Shown one piece after another: positions 57,850 through 64,000 of a DNA stretch of 64,000 nt (position 1 is its first letter; every line of letters starts with the position of its first letter). The notes under the pieces are model-generated. The model saw nothing but the letters and a program-made list of their open reading frames with translations. It did no database searches and had not been told where the DNA came from. The position numbers and the translations under genes are program-made. The DNA lies in assembly GCA_052180195.1 (NCBI GenBank), contig CP197469.1; one strand, given 5' to 3'. This DNA comes from Gottfriedia sp002574545 (GTDB lineage: Bacteria > Bacillota > Bacilli > Bacillales > Bacillaceae_G).

Positions 57850-58095
57850 ATGAAAGCGAATATTCATCCTAATTACAAGAAAGTAGTGTTTATGGATATT
57901 AACACTGGTTTCAAATTCTTAAGCGGATCAACAAAATATTCTAACGAAACAATTGAATGGGAAGATGGCGAAACTTACCCTCTAATCAAAGTTGAGGTTT
58001 CTTCTGATTCTCACCCATTCTACACTGGACGTCAGAAATTTGCTAACGCTGCAGGACGTGTTGAACGTTTCAACAAAAAATACGGCCTTAAGTAA
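57850..58095 (+). CDS. rpmE2: 50S ribosomal protein L31, type B
   Basis: An 81-aa L31 of the cysteine-free (C-minus, type B) class: KANIHPNYKKVVFMD at the start and SHPFYTGRQKFA at the end, without the CxxC zinc motif of type A L31. I choose ATG 57850, nine bases after AAGGAG; the earlier ATG (57841) directly abuts that site. The B. subtilis gene at this locus is the zinc-binding form; B. cereus has the type B form here. It has its own promoter and terminator. Confidence 0.95.
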   Translation: MKANIHPNYKKVVFMDINTGFKFLSGSTKYSNETIEWEDGETYPLIKVEVSSDSHPFYTGRQKFANAAGRVERFNKKYGLK

Positions 58096-58103
58096 TATTG
58101 ATG

Positions 58104-58142
58104 AAAAGCAGGCGGGTTATTGCTACTTTGCCTGCTTTTTTT
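58104..58142 (+). terminator. Terminator of rpmE2
   Basis: AAAAGCAGGC pairs with GCCTGCTTTT, followed by a T run. Confidence 0.92.
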
Positions 58143-58303
58143 ACGCATTTATAGTCACATAACATACTAGTTTAATTCAATTTAGTGAATTTTTATATAA
58201 ATAGTCATGATACTTATACGAATGATATTACTGCTGAATTAACCGGCGTTTAAAATAAATAATAAACAAGTCTTTGTACTGATATAGAAAGGTGAGACAC
58301 ATA

Positions 58304-58918
58304 ATGTTCTTTATGATGAAAAAAAATGGTTGGATTGAAATGATTTGCGGAAGTATGTTTTCTGGAAAATCAGAGGAACTAATTCGCCGTGTTCGTCGTA
58401 CGCAGTTTGCCAAGCAAAGTTGTGTTACATTCAAGCCATCAATTGATAATCGATACAGTGAAGTAGAAGTGGTGTCTCACACAGGTATGAAAGTACCTGC
58501 ATATGCAGTAACACACTCATCACATATTCTTAAGTACGTTACAGAAGAAGTTGAAGTAGTTGCAATTGACGAGATTCAATTCTTCGATGATGAAATAGTT
58601 TTAGTTGTTCAACAACTTGCGAACTCTGGAAAACGGGTCATTTGTGCAGGTTTAGACCAGGACTTTAGAGGCTTACCATTTGGTAAAGTTCCTGAAATAT
58701 TATCAATTGCAGAACATGTAACGAAATTAAACGCAGTTTGTGCTTCATGCGGATCACCTGCAAGTAGAACGCAAAGATTGATAAATGGTAAACCAGCTTT
58801 TTATGAAGATCCTATTATTTTAGTAGGTGCATCTGAATCTTACGAACCAAGATGTCGCCACTGTCACGAAGTACCAACGAAAACAATTCAACCAGCACTT
58901 CAAAGTCAGAACGATTAA
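58304..58918 (+). CDS. tdk: Thymidine kinase
   Basis: A 204-aa type II thymidine kinase that salvages thymidine to TMP. Walker A ICGSMFSGKSEEL, the Asp-Glu of AIDEIQFFD, and a zinc site formed by CASCGS and CRHCH. The ATG at 58304 follows AAAGGTGAG by seven bases; its first residues (FFMMKKNGWIEM) match the family N-terminus. Same rho-rpmE-tdk-prfA order as other Bacillus. Confidence 0.96.
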   Translation: MFFMMKKNGWIEMICGSMFSGKSEELIRRVRRTQFAKQSCVTFKPSIDNRYSEVEVVSHTGMKVPAYAVTHSSHILKYVTEEVEVVAIDEIQFFDDEIVLVVQQLANSGKRVICAGLDQDFRGLPFGKVPEILSIAEHVTKLNAVCASCGSPASRTQRLINGKPAFYEDPIILVGASESYEPRCRHCHEVPTKTIQPALQSQND

Positions 58919-58960
58919 TTTCACAGTAGGTTGAAAATTAGCTATTTAGACCATATACTT

Positions 58961-59019
58961 AGAAATGTGGAGAAAGCTCGCCCAGCTCTTATCGAAGAGC
59001 TAGCTTTTTGAACTGGACA
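58961..59019. repeat. Dispersed hairpin repeat, short copy D
   Basis: 59 bases with only the two outer stems: AAAGCT/AGCTTT and AGCTCTT/AAGAGCT around a TATCG loop. It starts AGAAATGTGG and ends GAACTGGACA like copies A and B. Confidence 0.75.
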
Positions 59020-59070
59020 GTAATAATTGTGGATAAAGTGTTATTTGCGCTTTTCCTTAGAATTTAAAAT

Positions 59071-59099
59071 GAAAGAAGCGATTTAGAATCGCTTCTTTC
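59071..59099. terminator. Hairpin upstream of prfA
   Basis: GAAAGAAGCGATT pairs exactly with AATCGCTTCTTTC across a TAG loop. The tail (GATATATATTT) is a poor T run, so it may be a weak terminator for tdk or a leader structure of prfA. Confidence 0.55.
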
Positions 59100-59137
59100 G
59101 ATATATATTTAAGACGAAAATGTCGAGGTGAAAAATT

Positions 59138-60205
59138 ATGTTTGATCGATTACAAGCTGTAGAGGATCGCTATGATAGATTAAACGATTTACTTAGTGAC
59201 CCGGAAATTATAAATGATTCGAAAAAGTTACGAGAATACTCAAAAGAACAATCAGACATACAAGAAACAGTTGATGTATACCGTCAATATAAATCAGTTA
59301 AAGAACAAATTAAAGATGCAAAAGCTATGCTTGAAGAGAAGCTTGATGCTGATATGCGCGAAATGGTCAAAGAAGAATTAAATGATTTGGAAAACGAATC
59401 AAAGGATTTAGAAGAACGTTTAAAAATCCTTTTAATTCCAAAAGACCCTAACGATGATAAAAACGTTATCGTTGAAATTCGTGGTGCTGCGGGAGGAGAC
59501 GAAGCTGCATTATTTGCTGCTACGTTATACCGTATGTACAGCCGTTATGCCGAGGTCAATGGATGGAAAACAGAAATCATTGAAGGTAACTATACAGAGC
59601 TAGGTGGCTTTAAAGAGGTTATCTTTATGATAAATGGTAAAGGTGCGTATTCAAAACTAAAATTTGAAAATGGTGCACACCGTGTTCAACGTGTTCCTGA
59701 AACAGAATCAGGAGGACGAATTCATACTTCAACTGCAACTGTAGCAGTGTTACCAGAAGCTGAAGAAGTTGAAATTGAAATTCATGAAAAAGATATTCGT
59801 GTAGATACATTTGCTTCAAGTGGTCCTGGTGGACAATCAGTAAATACAACGATGTCTGCGGTACGTTTAACCCATATTCCGACAAATACAGTTGTATCAT
59901 GTCAGGATGAAAAATCACAAATTAAGAATAAAGAAAAAGCGATGAAGGTTCTTCGTGCTAGGGTTTATGATAAATTCCAAAGAGAAGTACAAGCAGAATA
60001 CGATCAAAACCGTAAGCAAGCAGTAGGTACAGGTGACCGTTCAGAACGTATCCGTACTTATAATTACCCACAAAACCGTGTAACTGACCACCGTATTGGA
60101 TTAACTATTCAAAAGCTTGATCAAATCGTTGAAGGTAAAATCGACGAAATTATTAATGCGTTAATTATGGATGATCAAGCAAGACGAATGGAACAAAGTC
60201 AATAA
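59138..60205 (+). CDS. prfA: Peptide chain release factor 1
   Basis: A 355-aa class I release factor reading UAA and UAG. The peptidyl hydrolysis motif GGQ is in SSGPGGQSVNTT near residue 230; the preceding RVPETESGGRIHTST and RIRTYNYPQNRVTDHRI are RF1 signatures. CGAGGTGA precedes the ATG. Its stop codon overlaps the prmC start by one base, so the methyltransferase that modifies its GGQ is cotranslated. Confidence 0.98.
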   Translation: MFDRLQAVEDRYDRLNDLLSDPEIINDSKKLREYSKEQSDIQETVDVYRQYKSVKEQIKDAKAMLEEKLDADMREMVKEELNDLENESKDLEERLKILLIPKDPNDDKNVIVEIRGAAGGDEAALFAATLYRMYSRYAEVNGWKTEIIEGNYTELGGFKEVIFMINGKGAYSKLKFENGAHRVQRVPETESGGRIHTSTATVAVLPEAEEVEIEIHEKDIRVDTFASSGPGGQSVNTTMSAVRLTHIPTNTVVSCQDEKSQIKNKEKAMKVLRARVYDKFQREVQAEYDQNRKQAVGTGDRSERIRTYNYPQNRVTDHRIGLTIQKLDQIVEGKIDEIINALIMDDQARRMEQSQ

Positions 60206-61065
60206 TGACAACTAAGATATATGAAGCCCTAAAATGGGCTTCTTCTTTTTTACAAGAACACGGTCGTGATGTAAATGTGGGTGAAATTGTATTAAAACAT
60301 CTTTTAGACTACAATCGAACAGAATTACTGATAAATATGAGAGAAGAGTTAGATGAAAAGCATTGGATACAGTTTCAAGGATTAGTTCAAAAGCACATAG
60401 GTGGCCAACCAATTCAATATTTAATAGGGTATGAATACTTTTATGGTCGAAAGTTCTTCGTTAATGAAGAAGTACTAATTCCAAGACCAGAAACAGAAGA
60501 GTTAGTGGAAGGTGTGCTTCAACGTATCCAAAAGCATTGGGAGGATTCAGACCATCTTGAGCTAGTAGATGTAGGAACAGGTAGTGGGGCAATTGCAATC
60601 TCGCTAGCGCTTGAAAATAAACAATTAACAGTTCATACAGTTGATATTGCAGAAGAATCTATCCAAGTTGCTAAACGAAATGCTCAAGAGTTACAGGCAA
60701 ATGTCCACTTTATACACAATGATTTACTGAATTACTTTATTGAAGAAAACAGGAAAGTTGATATTGTTGTATCAAATCCACCATATATTCCGTATGAGGA
60801 TTGGTTGGGTTTAGATGACGTAGTTAAGGATCACGAACCATACCGTGCTTTAGTAGGTGGGGAAGATGGTCTAGATTTTTATCGTCGCTTTGCAAATGAC
60901 TTGCCTAAAGTATTAAAAGAAAAATCACTCGTTGCATTTGAAGTTGGAGTCAATCAAGGTGAATCAGTTGCAAATATTTTAAGAGAAGCGTATCCGAATT
61001 CAAATGTTGAAGTTGTTTTCGATATAAATGGCAAAGACCGTATGGTTTATATGGTAAATGGTTAG
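60205..61065 (+). CDS. prmC: Release factor glutamine methyltransferase
   Basis: A 286-aa SAM-dependent enzyme that methylates the glutamine of the release factor GGQ motif. SAM motif VDVGTGSGAIAISLA, and the NPPY substrate motif in VVSNPPYIPYED. The N-terminal helical domain (residues 1-80) binds the release factor. The ATG shares one base with the prfA stop. Confidence 0.97.
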   Translation: MTTKIYEALKWASSFLQEHGRDVNVGEIVLKHLLDYNRTELLINMREELDEKHWIQFQGLVQKHIGGQPIQYLIGYEYFYGRKFFVNEEVLIPRPETEELVEGVLQRIQKHWEDSDHLELVDVGTGSGAIAISLALENKQLTVHTVDIAEESIQVAKRNAQELQANVHFIHNDLLNYFIEENRKVDIVVSNPPYIPYEDWLGLDDVVKDHEPYRALVGGEDGLDFYRRFANDLPKVLKEKSLVAFEVGVNQGESVANILREAYPNSNVEVVFDINGKDRMVYMVNG

Positions 61066-61075
61066 TTTGAATAGT

Positions 61076-61128
61076 GAATCGTATTGATGTTGACTACAAA
61101 AAGTCCATGTATTACGATTCTTTTTTTT
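61076..61128 (+). terminator. Terminator of prfA-prmC
   Basis: GAATCGTA pairs with TACGATTC across a 29-base loop, followed by eight T. Confidence 0.85.
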
Positions 61129-61201
61129 GTGTTAAAGTTGTAAAAGATGAAGAAAATATCTATCAATAAAAACAAAAACATTACGAAAGAAGATACTTAG
61201 A

Positions 61202-62107
61202 ATGAAAAAGTTTAAAGGTTGGATTGTATTTAATGGTCATATTACAGCTACAAAATTTACCGAACTTTTCGAATGGTTACGAGATACAGCAATTGCAAAA
61301 GGAATAGATGTTACTTTAGTTAAACATTATGAACTGATCCCAGTAATCGAAAAAGGTCAGTCTATTTTAAAAGGAAAATATGCGAATGAGAAACCCGATT
61401 TTGTCATTTTTTGGGACAAGGATGTTCATTTAGCAAGGCATTTAGAAAATATGGGGTTAAAATTATATAATTCAGCAAGAACGATTGAGATCTGTGATGA
61501 TAAGGCTTTAACTTTTCAGGCATTATCGAACTTCGATATTCCTATGCCAAAAACAATTACGGCGCCACTGTTATTCCCTAATTGTGATCTAACAAACTAT
61601 GATTTTTATGATGAAGTGATAGCAGAATTAGGTTTTCCTTTAATTATAAAAGAGTCATTCGGTTCTTTTGGTAGACAAGTTTATTTAGTTGAGAATAGAG
61701 AAGATTTTTTTAAAAAGGTAGACGAACTAAAACACAAGCCTCACGTATATCAAGAGTTTATAGAATCAAGTAGAGGGACTGATATTCGCATCCAAGTAGT
61801 AGGTAATCAAGTAGTAACAGCAGTATTAAGAAAATCAGAATCAGATTTTCGTGCAAATGTTACAAACGGTGGAAAGATGTATAAGTATGAACCAACTGAG
61901 GAACAAATCAATTTAGCACTTAAATGCTCAGAAATATTGGGAGCTGATTTTGCGGGAATTGACTTATTGTTTGGAGAAGATGGAAAAACATATATATGCG
62001 AAGTTAACTCAAACGCACATTTCAAAAATATTTATCTATGTACAGACGTGGACACAACGAAATATATAATTGATTATATTATCTGGGACTTGGAGAAAAA
62101 CATATGA
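61202..62107 (+). CDS. RimK-like ATP-grasp ligase, first of a tandem pair
   Basis: A 301-aa protein with an N-terminal pre-ATP-grasp domain (residues 1-100) and a RimK-type ATP-grasp domain. Visible motifs: FPLIIKESFGSFGRQVYLV (ATP lysine and glycine loop), RGTDIRIQVVGNQVVTAVLR, DFRANVTNGG, and the metal-binding FAGIDLLF and YICEVNSNAHF. RimK relatives join amino acids to peptides or cofactors. The target is unknown. The ribosome binding site (GAAAGAAG) is weak. The next gene overlaps by four bases, so they act together. B. subtilis has an unrelated gene (ywkF) between prmC and spoIIR. Confidence 0.85.
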   Translation: MKKFKGWIVFNGHITATKFTELFEWLRDTAIAKGIDVTLVKHYELIPVIEKGQSILKGKYANEKPDFVIFWDKDVHLARHLENMGLKLYNSARTIEICDDKALTFQALSNFDIPMPKTITAPLLFPNCDLTNYDFYDEVIAELGFPLIIKESFGSFGRQVYLVENREDFFKKVDELKHKPHVYQEFIESSRGTDIRIQVVGNQVVTAVLRKSESDFRANVTNGGKMYKYEPTEEQINLALKCSEILGADFAGIDLLFGEDGKTYICEVNSNAHFKNIYLCTDVDTTKYIIDYIIWDLEKNI

Positions 62108-62958
62108 TTGGTTGGCTAATCTATTCAGAAGTAGATGCAGAAAAAAACAGAACGTATATCGACTGGTTAGTAAGCAGTGCTTCAAAAAATGGAATTGAGT
62201 TAAAGTTAATTTATACTGAACATATCGTAATAGGTGTTCGAAACGGTATTAATATACTTTGCTATGAAGGTAAGGAATTATGCAAACCGGCTTTTGTCAT
62301 TATGAGGGCCATATCGCAAATATTATCTTCCCACTTTGAAGAAATGGGAATCAGAACATTTAATAACCGGGCGATTTCAACGATGGCTAATCATAAGTTT
62401 CTAACACATCAGAAGCTTGCAAGTCTAGGTATCCCAATGCTAGACACATTTTATTATAAGAAAAGTACAATTATAAAATCTTTAGGTATAGTCCATTTCC
62501 CTTGTGTGCTTAAAAATTGCACAGGAAGAGGTGGAAGTGAAGTCTATTTTATAAACAATCAAGAAGAGCTACTGGAAACCGTGCAGAACTCAAATTTTGA
62601 TGAATTATTAATTCAAAGCGTTGCAGAACAACTAGGCAAGGATCTAAGAGTTTTCATTATCGGTAAAGAAATTGTTGCAGCTGTTTTAAGATATTCAGAA
62701 AAAGACTTTCGAGCGAATTTTTCACTAGGTGGAAGCGCAATGCTTTACGAACTTTCCAAATATGAAAGAGAACTTATTCAAAAAATAGTAGATTCCTTTG
62801 ATTTTGACTTCGTAGGAATTGACTTCATGTTCGACGCAAACAACCAATTGATTCTAAACGAAATAGAGGATGTAGTAGGGAGTAGAACATTATATACAGT
62901 ATCAGACATAGATATTGTATCGTTGTATATGGATTATATAAAAAAGCAGATAAAGTGA
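62104..62958 (+). CDS. RimK-like ATP-grasp ligase, second of a tandem pair
   Basis: A 284-aa paralogue-like partner of the preceding ligase. It has the ATP-grasp motifs CVLKNCTGRGGSEVYFI, GKDLRVFIIGKEIVAAVLR, DFRANFSLGGSA and FVGIDFMF. At the metal-binding end it reads LNEIEDVVGSRTLY where the first protein has CEVNSNAHF, so the usual Asn ligand is replaced. It overlaps the first gene (ATGA). It may be the second ligase of a two-step reaction, or a regulatory or differently metallated partner. No substrate peptide gene is visible nearby. Confidence 0.83.
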   Translation: MIGWLIYSEVDAEKNRTYIDWLVSSASKNGIELKLIYTEHIVIGVRNGINILCYEGKELCKPAFVIMRAISQILSSHFEEMGIRTFNNRAISTMANHKFLTHQKLASLGIPMLDTFYYKKSTIIKSLGIVHFPCVLKNCTGRGGSEVYFINNQEELLETVQNSNFDELLIQSVAEQLGKDLRVFIIGKEIVAAVLRYSEKDFRANFSLGGSAMLYELSKYERELIQKIVDSFDFDFVGIDFMFDANNQLILNEIEDVVGSRTLYTVSDIDIVSLYMDYIKKQIK

Positions 62959-63035
62959 GAATTGAAAAAATAGAATACTAGTGTTTAAGAAATAACTAAT
63001 TTGTCTACACTGTTCCTAGAGGGATGGTGGAGAGA

Positions 63036-63836
63036 ATGAAAACTAAAAATAAAACAAATATAACATATAAAATTATTTCTTTATTTATCATATTATTGAT
63101 TAGTTCATCAGTATTAATGCCACTTCGAGATACAAATGCAAAAGGTAATGAAATGGTCGTGATTCCGAAGAAAGCTGTACGACTAAGAATTCTAGCTAAT
63201 AGTGATTCTAGTGAAGATCAAGCTCTTAAACGTAAAGTTAGAGATGAAGTTAATGCTCAAATTAATACTTGGGTAAAAGATTTAACAACTTTTGAAGAAG
63301 GACAAAAGGTTATTAAAAGTCATATACCAGATCTACAAAAAACAGTTGCTCGTGTTATTAAAGAGGAAGGGTCAAATCAATCATTTACAATTACTTACTC
63401 TAAAAAAGTAAAATTCCCTACAAAATTATATGGTAGTTTCTTATATCCTGCTGGTGATTACGAAGCGGTCTTAATTAAAATTGGTGCAGGTCAAGGTGCA
63501 AACTGGTGGTGCGTGTTGTTCCCACCATTATGTTTCCTGGATTTTTCAAACGGTGATGCAACGCTAAGTAAAGAGTCACTACAATCGCAACAAAAGGTTG
63601 ATCATGAAACAAAAATCGAAAATGAACCAAAAAAAGAGTTTAAAGAACAAGAAGCATTACGTTTAAGTGATGATGATTCTCTTGCTACAACAAATAATAA
63701 ATCATTTTTCGAGGATGATAATGAGTCAAAGAGTAGTGAAGATGCAGTTGTGGCTTCAACTCTACCTGGTGGAGAACCAAAAGAGGAAATTAAGGTAGAG
63801 AGCTTCTTTGTACAAATGTTAAAGCAATTATTTTAG
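63036..63836 (+). CDS. spoIIR: Stage II sporulation protein R (SpoIIR)
   Basis: A secreted forespore signal of about 266 aa that triggers SpoIIGA cleavage of pro-SigE in the mother cell. N-terminal signal/anchor helix (IISLFIILLISSSVLMPL), then the SpoIIR domain (PKKAVRLRILANSDSSEDQ, LYGSFLYPAGDYEAVLIKIG) and the GANWWCVLFPPLCFLD motif. Beyond it is an acidic Ser/Glu/Asp-rich tail of about 85 aa; B. subtilis SpoIIR is about 224 aa, so this tail is longer. ATG 63036 is preferred after GGTGGAG, though the spacing is tight; ATG 63024 abuts AGAGGG. I could not identify a SigF promoter. Confidence 0.93.
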   Translation: MKTKNKTNITYKIISLFIILLISSSVLMPLRDTNAKGNEMVVIPKKAVRLRILANSDSSEDQALKRKVRDEVNAQINTWVKDLTTFEEGQKVIKSHIPDLQKTVARVIKEEGSNQSFTITYSKKVKFPTKLYGSFLYPAGDYEAVLIKIGAGQGANWWCVLFPPLCFLDFSNGDATLSKESLQSQQKVDHETKIENEPKKEFKEQEALRLSDDDSLATTNNKSFFEDDNESKSSEDAVVASTLPGGEPKEEIKVESFFVQMLKQLF

Positions 63837-63846
63837 TTCTAGCAAT

Positions 63847-63893
63847 CTCCCTATGTGCATAAAGTAGTACAAGCATACTAGGGAGGTTTTTTT
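63847..63893 (+). terminator. spoIIR terminator whose 3' arm is the next gene's ribosome binding site
   Basis: CTCCCTA (63847-63853) pairs with TAGGGAG (63879-63885), with inner GTGC/GCAT pairing, then TTTTTTT to 63893. The ATG of the next gene is at 63894, so AGGGAGG in the stem is its ribosome binding site at the correct distance. Confidence 0.8.
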
Positions 63894-64000
63894 ATGAAAA
63901 TACGTTCAGCGATTCAGGAAGATTTTGAAACAATTTTTTCATTCTTAGGACAAGCAGGGTTATCTACAAATGGACTTGAGGAGCAACAAGAATCTTTTTT
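63894..64000 (+). CDS. GNAT family acetyltransferase, N-terminal fragment cut by the window edge
   Basis: 35 codons are visible from ATG 63894: KIRSAIQEDFETIFSFL then GQAGLSTNGLEEQQESF. The Ile-Arg-x-Ala...Asp-Phe start and the AGLSTNGLEE stretch fit GNAT acetyltransferases; B. subtilis has ywlB of that family shortly after spoIIR. Its AGGGAGG site lies eight bases upstream, inside the spoIIR terminator. Confidence 0.6.
   Translation, partial: MKIRSAIQEDFETIFSFLGQAGLSTNGLEEQQESF

Noticed and set aside
1..64000. CRISPR arrays, tRNA or rRNA genes, prophage or insertion sequences
   Set aside because: Looked for on both strands; no regularly spaced direct repeats, cloverleaf genes, transposases or phage genes were seen.

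Overview
The window is AT-rich chromosomal DNA from an endospore-forming member of the Bacillaceae. The evidence is spore genes (gerQ, cwlJ, rsfA, a pbpG-type PBP, spo0F, spoIIR), strong AGGAGG-type ribosome binding sites, and a gene order that follows the ung to spoIIR segment of the Bacillus subtilis chromosome with insertions and losses. A type B (cysteine-free) L31 gene after rho, a fused isobutyryl-CoA mutase and uvsE fit a B. cereus-like or Gottfriedia-like lineage, but the species cannot be fixed from sequence alone. I see no rRNA, tRNA, CRISPR array, prophage or intact insertion sequence.

Layout. 1-13 kb is mostly accessory: the start of a secreted protein, a YesK-like pseudogene, topB, a siroheme-pathway dehydrogenase, an orphan glucose-type PTS IIA, an acyltransferase, an ABC-2 exporter, a YhgE/Pip protein, a membrane glycosyltransferase and a YeiH-type protein. 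12-28 kb is conserved: ung, a Cof-type phosphatase, ywdI/ywdK, the spore germination pair cwlJ-gerQ, hemQ, pta, lipL, rsfA, a DUF1450 gene, ywfO, ywhB, ywhC-ywhD, a class A PBP and speE-speB. 28-32 kb holds a Fur-controlled PepSY membrane protein, a MerR-MFS efflux pair and a small membrane protein. 32-38 kb has ywiB-argS and a sigI-rsgI stress module headed by a secreted DUF5667 protein with a SigI-type promoter. 37-49 kb has uvsE-cls and a fatty-acid/branched-chain acyl-CoA block (fadF, thiolase, acdA, icmF) with FadR and CcpA (cre) sites. 48-64 kb is the core block rpoE, pyrG, ywjG, spo0F, fbaA, murA, glpX, rho, rpmE2, tdk, prfA, prmC, a tandem RimK-like ATP-grasp pair, spoIIR and the start of a GNAT gene.

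Regulation is unusually readable. pyrG has the promoter, GGGCTC start and attenuator of the B. subtilis CTP-sensing mechanism. fadF has a FadR box between its -35 and -10. A perfect cre lies before acdA-icmF. The PepSY gene has two Fur boxes. The rho leader has spaced CCTTC motifs that suggest autoregulation. Many convergent pairs share bidirectional terminators that reach the neighbour's stop codon. Several genes start with TTG placed after a strong ribosome binding site.

The least explained items are: (i) a dispersed hairpin repeat of about 120 bases (two full copies in tandem, three shorter or decayed ones) whose arms differ between copies but stay complementary; (ii) the DUF5667-sigI-rsgI module, in which the secreted protein and the anti-sigma factor both end in His/Lys/Asn/Gln-rich tails; (iii) the two overlapping ATP-grasp ligase genes between prmC and spoIIR; and (iv) the spoIIR terminator, whose 3' arm is also the ribosome binding site of the next gene.
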